NCBI GenBank assembly: GCA_947258905.1
Contig: CAMYKF010000406.1
Coordinates: 1 to 54,923 of the forward strand
Direction: 5' to 3'
Length of the DNA stretch: 54,923 nucleotides
Source of the DNA: an uncultured Pirellulaceae bacterium
GTDB lineage: Bacteria > Planctomycetota > Planctomycetia > Pirellulales > Pirellulaceae
Of this stretch, positions 44,364 through 52,268 are shown in pieces. Position numbers and translations under genes: made by a program. Positions within the stretch are counted from its first letter, which is position 1; each line of letters opens with the position of its first letter. The notes below the pieces were generated by a model that did not search any database, was not told where the DNA came from, and saw only the letters and a program-made list of their open reading frames with translations.

Positions 44364-45131
44364 TTATTCCTGACTATCCTGTTTTTTCTTGTTGGGCACG
44401 ATGATCCGGAACAGTCGCTTCACCGGATCATAGTATTCATCGACGACACGTTCCTTCAATGGAATGATGGCGTTGTCTGTAATTGTAATGTTTTCCGGAC
44501 ACACTTTGGTGCAGCATTTTGTGATATTGCAGTAGCCGATTCCATCCACTTTTTTCAGGTCTTCCAGCCGGTCTTCGGTATCCAGCGGGTGCATTTCCAG
44601 CGCCGCGGTGTAGACAAAAAAACGGGGCCCGATGAATTCCCCGTGCTTGTAATGGTCACGCAGCACATGGCACACATCCTGGCACAGGTAGCATTCGATG
44701 CACTTGCGGAACTCCTGTACACGTTCCACATCCTCCTGGTACATCGTCCAGCTGCCGTCTTCGTTGTCCGGTTTGCGGGGCTTGAAGGGCTTGATCTTTT
44801 CCTTGACCTTGTAATTCCACGAAACGTCGGTCACGAGATCGCGCACTGGCGGAAACGTGCGTAGCGGCTCGATCGTGATCGGTTCGTCCAGGTCATAGTC
44901 ACTCAGTCTCGACATGCACATTAATTTGGGCATGCCGTTAACTTCAGCCGAACAGGAACCGCACTTTCCAGCCTTGCAATTCCAGCGCACGGCCAGATCG
45001 TTGGCGCTCTCCGCCTGAATCTGGTGCACGGCGTCCAGCACGACCATGCCTTCGCTGACCTGCGTCTTGTACTCCAGGAAGTCGCCGCCTTCCTTGTCAC
45101 CGCGCCAAATTTTGAAAGTGACCCTTGCCAT
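44364..45131 (-). CDS. sdhB: Succinate dehydrogenase/fumarate reductase iron-sulfur subunit
   Basis: A 255-residue subunit carrying three clusters: [2Fe-2S] by Cys52, Cys57, Cys60 and Cys72 (NCKAGKCGSC ... MCM); [4Fe-4S] in CIECYLCQDVC (Cys144, 147, 150, with Cys154/211 contributing); [3Fe-4S]-type residues in CNITKCCTKVCPENI (Cys201, 206/207, 211). It passes electrons from FAD in SdhA to quinone/haem or other cofactors in SdhC. Its ATG at 45131 overlaps the sdhA stop by one base (TAATG), indicating tight coupling. The wording is closer to the fumarate reductase-like/non-classical type than to the mitochondrial-type SdhB. Confidence 0.95.
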   Translation of the reverse strand: MARVTFKIWRGDKEGGDFLEYKTQVSEGMVVLDAVHQIQAESANDLAVRWNCKAGKCGSCSAEVNGMPKLMCMSRLSDYDLDEPITIEPLRTFPPVRDLVTDVSWNYKVKEKIKPFKPRKPDNEDGSWTMYQEDVERVQEFRKCIECYLCQDVCHVLRDHYKHGEFIGPRFFVYTAALEMHPLDTEDRLEDLKKVDGIGYCNITKCCTKVCPENITITDNAIIPLKERVVDEYYDPVKRLFRIIVPNKKKQDSQE

Positions 45132-46954
45132 TACTTGTGGTCCTCGATGATTTGAAGCAGTTCGGCGGGCATCTCCGGAATCGATTCCTGACTGACCTGC
45201 ATTTCACCGGACGGCCCCTTGCGCAGCAAGGTGTTCACATGACTGAACTGTTCGTCCTTATCCTTGTAGTCTTCGCGTGAATGCGCACCGCGGCTTTCCT
45301 TGCGGATCACAGCCGATCGGGCCACGGCCTCGGAGACGGTCAGCAGGTTTTTCAGATCGAGTGCTGTGTGCCAGCCGGGATTGTATTGCCGGTTGCCGGG
45401 CGCACTGACGGTCTCGGCCCGCTTCTTCAGGGTCTCGATGGCGCCGATGGCCGCCAGCAACTCCTCTTCCTGGCGAATAATGCCCACCTTGTCCTGCATC
45501 AATTCCTGCAGATCGTATTGAATCTGATACGCGCCGCCCGCATCGTGCGCGCGACTGTCATCCAGGGGAGCCAGCGCTTCGCGATGCGCTTCATCGACCT
45601 CCGCCTGGGGCACATCAACATTACCGTTGTCCCGTGCGTATTTGGCGGCGTACTCGCCGGCCAGCTTGCCAAACACGATCAGATCGGAGAGTGAATTGCC
45701 GCCCAGTCGATTGGCGCCGTGCAGTCCGGCCGCGCATTCGCCAGCGGCAAACAGCCCGGGCACCGACGACATTTGCGTTTCGCCATCAACGCGAATGCCG
45801 CCCATCACATAGTGCGTTGTGGGACCCACTTCCATCGGCTCTTTGGTGATATCGATGCCGGCCAGTTCCTTGAACTGGTGGTACATGCTGGGCAGTTTCT
45901 TCTTGATATGCTCGGCAGCGTTGGGGATTTTTTCGCTGATCCATGCAATATCCAGGAAGGCGCCGCCATGGGGACTGCCGCGTCCCTCGCGGACTTCCCG
46001 CAGAATGCAACGGGCCACGTGGTCGCGGGTCAGCAGTTCCGGCGGGCGTCGCGCGTCGCGATCGGATTTGGCTACATACCGCCAGCCTTCTTCGGGGGTA
46101 TCGGCCGTCGAACTTTTGTAATTGTCCGGAATGTCGCCGAACATGAACCGCTCGCCCTTGTTGTTTTTGAGGATGCCACCCTCGCCCCGCACGCCTTCGG
46201 TGACCAGAATGCCGCGGACACTGGGCGGCCACACCATCCCCGTGGGGTGGAACTGAACGAATTCCATATCAATCAGGTCCGCGCCCGCGTGCCAGGCCAG
46301 CGAATGGCCGTCGCCGGTGTACTCCCACGAGTTACTCGTGATCTTGTAAGCGCGACCGATGCCGCCGGTGGCCATCACGATAGCTTTGGCCCGGAACAGT
46401 TTGAACTTGCCCAGTTCGCGTTCGTAGGCAAACGCGCCGGTGCAGCGACTACCCTCCTTGAGCAAACGCGTCACGGTGCATTCCATGTGCACGTCGATGC
46501 CCTGATGCACGCCGTGATCCTGCAGTGTACGAATCATCTCCAGTCCGGTGCGATCGCCGACATGGGCCAGTCGCGGATGGGCGTGGCCGCCGAAATTCCG
46601 CTGCATGATCCTGCCTTCGGGCGTGCGATCAAAGACGGCTCCCCAGGCTTCCAGTTCCCGCACGCGATCGGGAGCCTGCCGGGCATGCAACTCGGCCATC
46701 CTCCAGTTGTTGATGTAGTAGCCGCCACGCATCGTATCGGCAAAGTGGGTTCGCCAGCTGTCGCGTTCATCGACGTTGGCCAGTGCCGCGGCCATGCCAC
46801 CTTCGGCCATGACCGTATGGGCCTTGCCCAGCAGCGACTTGCACACCAGTCCCACGGAAACGCCTGCCGCAGATGCTTCAATCGCCGCGCGCAAGCCGGC
46901 TCCCCCGGCTCCAATAATCAGTACGTCATGTTCTATCGTTTCGTATTCCACCAT
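45131..46954 (-). CDS. sdhA: Succinate dehydrogenase flavoprotein subunit
   Basis: A 607-residue flavoprotein from ATG 46954 (MVEYETIEHDVLIIGAGGAGL). FAD-binding GAGGAG at residues 15-20; His46 in KAHTVMAEGGMAAAL is the expected histidine for covalent FAD attachment. Active-site segments present: HPTGMVWPPSVRGILVTEGVRGEGG (in parts HPTGMVWPPSVRG, EGVRGEGGILKN), HYVMGGIRVDGET, LHGANRLGGNSL and the late RGAHSREDY. It oxidises succinate to fumarate, or reduces fumarate in reverse. The open frame reaches 47068, but residues before 46954 overlap the end of the sdhC gene and are not family-like. Its gene lies between sdhC and sdhB. Confidence 0.96.
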   Translation of the reverse strand: MVEYETIEHDVLIIGAGGAGLRAAIEASAAGVSVGLVCKSLLGKAHTVMAEGGMAAALANVDERDSWRTHFADTMRGGYYINNWRMAELHARQAPDRVRELEAWGAVFDRTPEGRIMQRNFGGHAHPRLAHVGDRTGLEMIRTLQDHGVHQGIDVHMECTVTRLLKEGSRCTGAFAYERELGKFKLFRAKAIVMATGGIGRAYKITSNSWEYTGDGHSLAWHAGADLIDMEFVQFHPTGMVWPPSVRGILVTEGVRGEGGILKNNKGERFMFGDIPDNYKSSTADTPEEGWRYVAKSDRDARRPPELLTRDHVARCILREVREGRGSPHGGAFLDIAWISEKIPNAAEHIKKKLPSMYHQFKELAGIDITKEPMEVGPTTHYVMGGIRVDGETQMSSVPGLFAAGECAAGLHGANRLGGNSLSDLIVFGKLAGEYAAKYARDNGNVDVPQAEVDEAHREALAPLDDSRAHDAGGAYQIQYDLQELMQDKVGIIRQEEELLAAIGAIETLKKRAETVSAPGNRQYNPGWHTALDLKNLLTVSEAVARSAVIRKESRGAHSREDYKDKDEQFSHVNTLLRKGPSGEMQVSQESIPEMPAELLQIIEDHK

Positions 46955-46977
46955 CGCCCGAACAATCGCCTGTGCCG

Positions 46978-47787
46978 TTAGCCAAATGTGAAGTAGTAGT
47001 CGTGCCAAATGCCCATCGAACAAAGGCGAATGTAAACGTCCGAAAACGCAACCCAAACCAGACTGCACCAGGCCCAGACCATGTGTTTGCGATTAAAACA
47101 ACTCACGCAGTCATAACATTTGGTGCGGATCTTTGATCCGGAAAATGTGTTCATGTAACCGCCGATGAGGTGGCGCAGAGAGTGACAGCCAAACGTATAG
47201 CCGCCCAGCAGAACCACATTGGTCACCAGCACCAGTGTGCCGACGCCGATTCCAAACTTCGTGAACTCGCCGTTTTCGTCTTCAAAGAAGAATCCCTGTA
47301 TGGCATCCCATGTCAGGAAACACAGGAACAGGAGCGCAAAGTACAAAAAGTAGCGGTGGATATTTTGCAGGATTAACGGGAAGGAGTTTTCGCCCCAGTA
47401 TCCCTTGCGTGGTTCGCCAACTGCACACGATGGCGGGTCGGCCCAGAATGCCTTGTAATAGGCGCCGCGGTAGTAGTAGCAGGTCATTCGGAAACCGGCG
47501 GGGAAGGGCAGGATCAACAGCGCCGGAGAGAACGGCAGCCAGACGGGCCAGAATCCGGGCCTGGATCCGCTGAACCAGGCGTGATGCGAGTCGCCCCACA
47601 ACACCGGTGAATAAAACGGCGACAGATAATTCCGGTATTCATAATGGGCGTTTTGAAAGGCCGCCCACGTGGCGTAGATGATGAAACCGGAGAGGGCCAG
47701 GAAGACCACCAGCGGAACGACCCACCAGTTGTCGCGGCGGTATGTTTCGCCCCACGAGCGTTGCCTGAGCCCGGAAGTGTCTGCCAT
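46978..47787 (-). CDS. sdhC: Succinate dehydrogenase membrane subunit of the mycobacterial Sdh1-like (non-classical) type
   Basis: A 269-residue membrane protein with about five hydrophobic helices, twice the length of classical SdhC and replacing a separate SdhD, which is absent. Notable residues: YLSPFYSP (54-61), His144 (NIHRYFLYF), then C201-H202-SLR-H206 (FGCHSLRHLIGG) and a cysteine cluster KCYDCVSCFNRKH (Cys224, Cys227, Cys230, His235). From memory, mycobacterial Sdh1 is a trimeric enzyme of this layout with a membrane-embedded Rieske-type [2Fe-2S] cluster; the His/Cys spacing here would suit such a cluster or haem binding, but ligands cannot be assigned by eye. First gene of an sdhCAB operon; the 23-base gap to sdhA is short. 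Confidence 0.85.
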   Translation of the reverse strand: MADTSGLRQRSWGETYRRDNWWVVPLVVFLALSGFIIYATWAAFQNAHYEYRNYLSPFYSPVLWGDSHHAWFSGSRPGFWPVWLPFSPALLILPFPAGFRMTCYYYRGAYYKAFWADPPSCAVGEPRKGYWGENSFPLILQNIHRYFLYFALLFLCFLTWDAIQGFFFEDENGEFTKFGIGVGTLVLVTNVVLLGGYTFGCHSLRHLIGGYMNTFSGSKIRTKCYDCVSCFNRKHMVWAWCSLVWVAFSDVYIRLCSMGIWHDYYFTFG

Positions 47788-47969
47788 CAGTCGCCCCGTA
47801 ATCCAAAAAAACGCCGATTTACCTGCTCCCGGCGTCGCGTCGATTGTGAATCAGGCCCGTTTTAGTGTCAATCACCGATCCACCGTGCGATTCTCGTGGA
47901 TGTTGAACGTATTGAAGGCAACGGCTCAAGGCTACACTGTATGAATCCGTGGATTGCAGGAGATTGATG
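47788..47969. promoter_or_regulatory. Divergent intergenic region, sdhC / SecD-like gene
   Basis: A 182-base region between the sdh operon and a plus-strand gene, hence the probable site of both promoters. A ribosome binding site CAGGAGA (47957-47963) serves the plus-strand gene. No operator or riboswitch-like structure is apparent. Promoter function is inferred from layout. Confidence 0.4.
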
Positions 47970-49040
47970 ATGAAAACGTTGGTTTGTTGCCTCCTGATCT
48001 GTGGGTTTGCCGTCCTGCCTGTCATTCAGTCGAGTGTCGACGTACAGGTACAGGCCCAGGTGCAGGATCGTGGCGGCGTTGTCATGGTCTATGAAATCGC
48101 GAATAGCGACTCACTTGGCGAATCCGATCTGGACAACGGCATGAAGGTGCTTAACCGCAGGCTGGCCAATGCCGGAATTCACAACGTGCAAATCACGTTG
48201 CTTCAACCTGACGAACCACGCCTGGGTGATGTGATGTCGGCGGAAACGCATGGACTGAAAATCGAAATCGCCTATCGCCATGGTGTGCGTGACATGTTCT
48301 CGGGACGGGCCGCTACGGTGGGCAGTCTTCGAGATGCCATGTCTGAGGAAGTCAGCAACGTCCAGTCGTTGTTGCACGACCAGGGAACTTTTGAACTGAT
48401 GATTGCTGCGGATGTCGAGCACAGTGCGGAATTGATTGATGCGGCTTTCACGGATCCGCCATCACGCGAGGTCGAGCTGGTAGATGACGGCGAGGCGAAG
48501 ACCGCCGGTCGCTGGGTTCCGTTGAGTTGCGATGCCGAGGGCAAATTTCGCAGCCCGCCACGCTCGGCCATTTTGCGTCTCGCAGAAACCGGTGAGCGAC
48601 TGGATACCGGCGACTCGGGTGCGCTATTTGAAGCGATCGCACGAGAACACGCCGACGATGAAATTCAGATCTTGCTGGAAGTAACGCCTGAGGAAGCGCA
48701 GGTGCGGCTGGATCACATGCTGAGAATGGAAGCAATCATCTTTTCCAGAGGCGAGCCAGCCATTCAGTTCAAGTTGAACGGACAGGGTGGCAGACGGCTT
48801 CATAAGCTGACCCTGGCCAATATACAGCGTCACCTGTGCGTCGTGATTGACGACGAGCTTTTGATCTCTCCGCGGATCAACGAACCGATCCGTGCCGACG
48901 GGATCATTCAAAGCAACTTTACCCAGCAGGAAGTTGATGGGCTGGTAGCGGCACTCAACTTTCCCTCACCGCTGAACCTGGGTGAAGGACCTGTTGCGAT
49001 TAAGTATGTGCTGGCGCAACAGGGCGATGACAAGAAGTGA
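47970..49040 (+). CDS. Exported stand-alone SecD periplasmic-head-like protein
   Basis: A 356-residue protein with a signal peptide (MKTLVCCLLICGFAVLPVIQ). The N-terminal part GGVVMVYEI...LDNGMKVLNRRLANAGI and the C-terminal part IQFKLNGQGGRRLHKLTLAN, VVIDDELLISPRINEPIRAD, SNFTQQEVDGLVAALNFPSP resemble the SecD P1 'head and base' that sits outside the membrane (SecD has VLDGxVxSAPxIxxPI and GxFTxxEAxxLAxxLRxGxLP at these places). The six transmembrane helices of SecD are absent: the frame ends with VAIKYVLAQQGDDKK. So it is a secreted or periplasmic homologue. ATG 47970 has AGGAG seven bases upstream; an ATG one codon before is possible. Function unknown; not necessarily protein export. Confidence 0.75.
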   Translation: MKTLVCCLLICGFAVLPVIQSSVDVQVQAQVQDRGGVVMVYEIANSDSLGESDLDNGMKVLNRRLANAGIHNVQITLLQPDEPRLGDVMSAETHGLKIEIAYRHGVRDMFSGRAATVGSLRDAMSEEVSNVQSLLHDQGTFELMIAADVEHSAELIDAAFTDPPSREVELVDDGEAKTAGRWVPLSCDAEGKFRSPPRSAILRLAETGERLDTGDSGALFEAIAREHADDEIQILLEVTPEEAQVRLDHMLRMEAIIFSRGEPAIQFKLNGQGGRRLHKLTLANIQRHLCVVIDDELLISPRINEPIRADGIIQSNFTQQEVDGLVAALNFPSPLNLGEGPVAIKYVLAQQGDDKK

Positions 49041-49062
49041 TTGGCAAGCTCGTCTATTCCGC

Positions 49063-49086
49063 AGGACGGGACCATGGTCCCGTCCT
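49063..49086. repeat. 24-bp perfect palindrome between convergent genes
   Basis: AGGACGGGACCATGGTCCCGTCCT-type palindrome (stem AGGACGGGAC, centre CATG; 49063-49086) lies between the convergent SecD-like and DinB-like genes and overlaps the DinB-like stop codon by two bases. As a hairpin it could end transcription from both sides, but there is no T run on either strand. It may also be a remnant of the GACGGGTC repeat family. Confidence 0.7.
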
Positions 49087-49579
49087 ACGTGATGGATTGC
49101 CGGGTCCAATAGACGAAGTCGGTATCGACAGCGGTTCCACCGCACTGGGCAACCAGGGTGGCCACCTGGCCACGGTGGTACAACGCGTGCCCGTGCAACT
49201 GGACCAAAACATCTTCGATGCGACTGCGATACCGATCGCCTTCGGTCGACACATATTCAATATCCCGGTCGATGTCCTCATCGGTGAGATCCCGCATAAA
49301 CGGTTGCCACGCCTGATACAACTGTTGATAAGCCTGATGCAACTGTTGTGTGTTCGTTTGCTCGGGGAACAGCACGTCCAGGCCGGCATCGGGACCGCCC
49401 AGACGTTGTAGCCACAACGCGCGAGCAGCGAACACATGCGCGAACTTGTCCACTGCCTTTTGATACAGCGGATTGTCACGCTGGTTCGCCGGCACACTGT
49501 CGATCATTTCCAGCGCGCGGCGGTTGGCGTCCTTTTCGTAGGTAAACCAGTAGCGAATACGGTCTGCAAAGTTGTTCAT
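49085..49579 (-). CDS. DinB-family (four-helix, metal-site) protein
   Basis: A 164-residue protein from ATG 49579 (MNNFADRIRYWFTYEKDANR), with AGGA eight bases upstream; the open frame continues to 49768. The family pattern is clear: FAHVFAARALWLQRL in helix 2 with its His, and LVQLHGHALYHRGQVATLVAQCGG in helix 4 with the His-x-x-x-His metal ligands (in parts VQLHGHALYHRG). The C-terminal DFVYWTRQ is typical. DinB/YfiT-like proteins are often thiol transferases or hydrolases with a metal site, or of unknown role; the damage-inducible name is historical. It follows the cupin gene but is separated by a repeat-bearing gap. Confidence 0.88.
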   Translation of the reverse strand: MNNFADRIRYWFTYEKDANRRALEMIDSVPANQRDNPLYQKAVDKFAHVFAARALWLQRLGGPDAGLDVLFPEQTNTQQLHQAYQQLYQAWQPFMRDLTDEDIDRDIEYVSTEGDRYRSRIEDVLVQLHGHALYHRGQVATLVAQCGGTAVDTDFVYWTRQSIT

Positions 49580-49618
49580 GTTGATCCTGATCAAATCATC
49601 ACCGAATAAAAGTGATCC

Positions 49619-49687
49619 AGCGGAAGGGCGCAAGCGCTGCGGTCCGTACCGTGTGATCCAATACCGGAGGGCTTGCGCCCTGCCGCT
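49619..49687. repeat. Inverted repeat with 17-bp arms and 35-base loop
   Basis: AGCGGAAGGGCGCAAGC (49619-49635) pairs with GCTTGCGCCCTGCCGCT (49671-49687) with a single mismatch. It occupies the gap between the cupin and DinB-like genes. GGGCGCAAGC/GCTTGCGCCC-type wording is a further member of the intergenic palindrome classes in this window. Confidence 0.7.
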
Positions 49688-49727
49688 TCTTTCCCGGACA
49701 CTCCCGGCAGACATGTTAATGCCATAC

Positions 49728-50060
49728 CTATTCAGCCTGGTAATCGTCGCGAGTGGGGTGCCAGACATCGATGATGCGGCAATCCGTGATGGCTCGGCCG
49801 GAGTGGGGTACGCCGCCGGGAATCACCAGCACATCACCCGGTCGCAAGTGAATCGGCTGGCCATCCAGCACAAGTTCGAATTCGCCCTGTATCATGTTGA
49901 CGATTTGCTCGTGGGGATGCGAATGTTCGGCGATGGCATGACCGGCCTTAATCTCCCAATGCACGACGGTCATTGTGTCGCCATGCACGATCTTGCCGAC
50001 GTAGCCAGGAAAGGGATTGAAATCCGGCAACGAAGCCAGTTGAACAGAGCCTTGAGCCAT
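49728..50060 (-). CDS. Small cupin-domain protein
   Basis: A 110-residue single-domain cupin. Motif 1 is AGHAIAEHSHPHEQIVNMIQGEFEL (in parts HSHPHEQIVNMIQGEFEL) giving three His and one Glu ligand candidates; motif 2 is LRPGDVLVIPGGVPHSG with a further His. Such proteins bind a transition metal and may act as sugar isomerases, dioxygenases or ligand sensors; this one cannot be assigned a substrate. ATG 50060 overlaps the stop of the upstream DUF1579 gene (TAATG), so translation is coupled and the two probably work in one process. Confidence 0.9.
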   Translation of the reverse strand: MAQGSVQLASLPDFNPFPGYVGKIVHGDTMTVVHWEIKAGHAIAEHSHPHEQIVNMIQGEFELVLDGQPIHLRPGDVLVIPGGVPHSGRAITDCRIIDVWHPTRDDYQAE

Positions 50061-50641
50061 TATTTCACTCGCGTAAATTTGATACCAACGACTTTGGAAT
50101 TCTCGCCGATCTGCAGATCGTGAATTTCCAGCGTGAATTCACCTTCATTCGTCAAATCGAGCACATACTTCACCGGCTTGTCATGTTCACCGGTCAGGTA
50201 TTCGTCCATGGTGCCGTAAAAACTGATGACCTTGCCGGACTGATCCAGCATGCCTTCGCTGTCTTTCTTGTCCGTGGACATGGAATCGATGGAAGAGCAG
50301 GTGTATTTCTTCTTGTAATTGTCGTAGCCATACAGGGCCATGCCTTCGTATTGCTGCCCCATCATGGTGCCCGCGTAGTTCAATTGCACGAATCGATTAC
50401 CAAGTATCCATTTGCCCTCGGCGGTTCCTTCGGTCGGCGACATGCCCATCATGCTCATCTCGGTCTTCCACTGACCGTTCATTCCGCCCAGCAATTCGTG
50501 GTGTTCACCGGGTGTAGCGAACTTCTTCATCATCTCCATCATTTGTTCAGGACTCATTTGCGGCTGGTCCTGCGCTGACGCTGTGCTGGTCTGGCAGGCC
50601 AGCAGCGCGGCAATGGCGATGGCGGTGATCATTCTGGTCAT
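50060..50641 (-). CDS. Exported DUF1579-family protein
   Basis: A 193-residue protein from ATG 50641 with GGAG about ten bases upstream; the open frame extends to 50863 without similarity. Signal peptide MTRMITAIAIAALLACQTSTASA. The mature part matches DUF1579 by pattern: MSPEQMMEMMKKFATPGEHHELLGGMNGQWKTEM (in parts GEHHELLGGMNGQWKT), LGNRFVQLNYAGTMMG, GMALYGYDNYKKKYT, and a late GIKFTRVK. The fold is an open beta-barrel of lipocalin-like kind; function unknown. Its TAA overlaps the cupin start. Met-rich stretches near the N-terminus (EMMEMMKK-like; GMNGQW, MSMMGMS) are unusual and might bind copper, which is inference. Confidence 0.82.
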   Translation of the reverse strand: MTRMITAIAIAALLACQTSTASAQDQPQMSPEQMMEMMKKFATPGEHHELLGGMNGQWKTEMSMMGMSPTEGTAEGKWILGNRFVQLNYAGTMMGQQYEGMALYGYDNYKKKYTCSSIDSMSTDKKDSEGMLDQSGKVISFYGTMDEYLTGEHDKPVKYVLDLTNEGEFTLEIHDLQIGENSKVVGIKFTRVK

Positions 50642-50700
50642 GGCTTCTTCTCCGGATACCGGGGGTAATTGGAACAACGAGATCGTAAACGATTCGCCGA

Positions 50701-50804
50701 CCGCTTGCCAATTTCGAGCAAGCGGCCTCCCGTAGCCGAACTCGCAAGAGTTCGGGCAGGTGCGCGGTCGTTCCCCGGCAGGTCCCGAAGTGTTGCCACT
50801 TCGG
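50701..50804. repeat. Three successive hairpins of dispersed repeat types
   Basis: Hairpin 1: CCGCTTGC (50701-50708) with GCAAGCGG (50718-50725). Hairpin 2: CCGAACTC (50736-50743), loop GCAA, GAGTTCGG (50748-50755), preceded by GTAG. Hairpin 3: CCGAAGTG (50785-50792) with CACTTCGG (50797-50804) followed by CTAC. Hairpins 2 and 3 are related: GTAGCCGAA...TTCGG is the same wording in opposite orientation. Another copy is at 52269-52292. They fill the gap between the nitrilase-like and DUF1579 genes. Confidence 0.75.
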
Positions 50805-50817
50805 CTACGCGGCAAGG

Positions 50818-51669
50818 CTATTTTGTGCTGGAAGCCGACGCTGCATGGCTCCGACAAATCCACTCGGCGTACAGTTCCGGTCGCCGGTCGCGCATAAACA
50901 ACTGCCGGGCATGCGAAGCGGGTACTTCGGCCAAATTGATGTCGCAGTAAAGAATCTCATCGGTGCCCTGGGCGGCGCGGGCCAACACGCGACCGTCGGG
51001 ACCGCACACAAATGACTCGCCGGCGAACGTCAGTCTTTCCTCCTTGCCGACTCGATTGCAGAGGGCCGTAAAGTACCCGTTCTGAAAGGCCGCCACCTGC
51101 AGTTCTGCTTCGTACAGTCCTTCCGGCCACTCGTCGACCGCACCGGCTTGCGGCACGATCACCAGTTCCGCGCCGGCTATGGCCAGTGCCCGCATGTACT
51201 CGGGAAAGTGCCGATCGTAACAGATGGCCACGCCCAGTTTGCCGAAACGTGTGCCGTACACCGGCGCTCCCTGGTCACCCGGAGCGTAGTAGCCCTGTTC
51301 ATGAAAACAGGGATAGTCGGTGATGTGCACCATTCGGGTTGTTCCGAGAATCGAACCATCGGCATCAATCACTGGTGAACTGTCGAACGTCTGTTGACCG
51401 GCCCGCTCAAACACATTCAGCACAATCACACACTGGTGATCGGCAGCCAGTTGGCAAAACTGATCAGTCAGTGAACTGGGCACCGCTTCGGCCAACTCCA
51501 GTTCGCGCGGAGTCGCCGGCGACTGGGGATAGAAGCGTTCGAAAGCCAGTTCCGCAAAACAGATCACGTTGGCGCCGGATTCAGCCGCTTCACGCGCGGC
51601 TTGCAGGCCCCGCTCTTGATTGGCCCGACGATCATGCGAAGCGGATTGCTGGACGAGTGCCAGTTTCAT
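50818..51669 (-). CDS. Nitrilase-superfamily protein without the usual catalytic lysine
   Basis: A 283-residue cytoplasmic protein. Glu40 (VICFAELAFERF) and Cys150 (VAICYDRHFPEYM) occupy two positions of the nitrilase triad. The third, lysine in (Y/F)RKxHI, aligns with GTTRMVHITDY, so Met113 (or Val) stands where Lys is expected; Arg112 is next to it. Otherwise the length, YYAPGDQG, GTRFGKLGVAICYDRHFPE and the end RRPELYAEW are close to N-carbamoylputrescine amidase/beta-ureidopropionase-type proteins. Possible meanings: an inactive or altered enzyme, or a local alignment shift. It differs from the intact nitrilase at 1911. ATG 51669 is unambiguous. It stands alone between a repeat cluster and the zinc-ribbon gene. 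Confidence 0.85.
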   Translation of the reverse strand: MKLALVQQSASHDRRANQERGLQAAREAAESGANVICFAELAFERFYPQSPATPRELELAEAVPSSLTDQFCQLAADHQCVIVLNVFERAGQQTFDSSPVIDADGSILGTTRMVHITDYPCFHEQGYYAPGDQGAPVYGTRFGKLGVAICYDRHFPEYMRALAIAGAELVIVPQAGAVDEWPEGLYEAELQVAAFQNGYFTALCNRVGKEERLTFAGESFVCGPDGRVLARAAQGTDEILYCDINLAEVPASHARQLFMRDRRPELYAEWICRSHAASASSTK

Positions 51670-51971
51670 CGTTCATTCACCTTGCAAAACCTGCAAAACG
51701 TATCTGCCCCTTCCCGCCGACCTGGCGGTCGCCGCTGGCGGATAATCGATAAACTCGACCACATTTTGCCAGCTCGCGACGATTACCCAATCAACACGGC
51801 AGGGAAAACCCTGTCTTTCGATTCTACCGTAACCGATTGTAGGAAATGAGCCGGGCTTCGTGGGGCAGCAGGAACCGGGCAAACGTCAATCATTCGCCGA
51901 CCCGCTTACCTTCGCGGGCCGTAAAAACCGACACTCCGGTGTTGTTGACCAAAAAAAGTCGGAGAGCTGCC

Positions 51972-52238
51972 GTGAGTACTGTTAGCACCAGCAAGGACCG
52001 TTACGAAAACATTCGTTGCCAGAAAGGGCCGGTGGGCGTGGCTTGCCCCCAGTGTCATAACACCAATGACATCTACTACAGCAGCGCCCAGTTAAGACGG
52101 CCGCTTCACAAGCGTATGTTCTATTCCTACTTGCGCTGCCATGCCTGCACGCACCGATTCCGTACCGTGCGTGTCGGAACGCTGGTATTTGTGGCCGTGG
52201 CCACCGTGATCTTTTTGTTTGCCGGAGTGCTGGGCTAG
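51972..52238 (+). CDS. Small zinc-ribbon membrane protein
   Basis: An 88-residue protein starting at GTG 51972, with GGAG (51961-51964) seven bases upstream; the open frame extends to 51846 but without ribosome binding site. Residues about 20-60 form a treble-clef-like zinc ribbon: ACPQCHNTND and LRCHACTHRFRT (two CxxC knuckles). The C-terminus has one transmembrane helix (VGTLVFVAVATVIFLFAGVLG). Function unknown; similar short ribbon-plus-anchor proteins are common and poorly characterised. The gap after it (52239-52522) contains another repeat hairpin and no further gene. Confidence 0.75.
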   Translation: MSTVSTSKDRYENIRCQKGPVGVACPQCHNTNDIYYSSAQLRRPLHKRMFYSYLRCHACTHRFRTVRVGTLVFVAVATVIFLFAGVLG

Positions 52239-52268
52239 TCACTACAGCGCTGAGTTTCCATTTGATTC

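Noticed and set aside
45719..46981. 420-codon plus-strand open frame opposite sdhA
   Set aside because: Antisense shadow of a recognised gene in the GC-rich third-position pattern.
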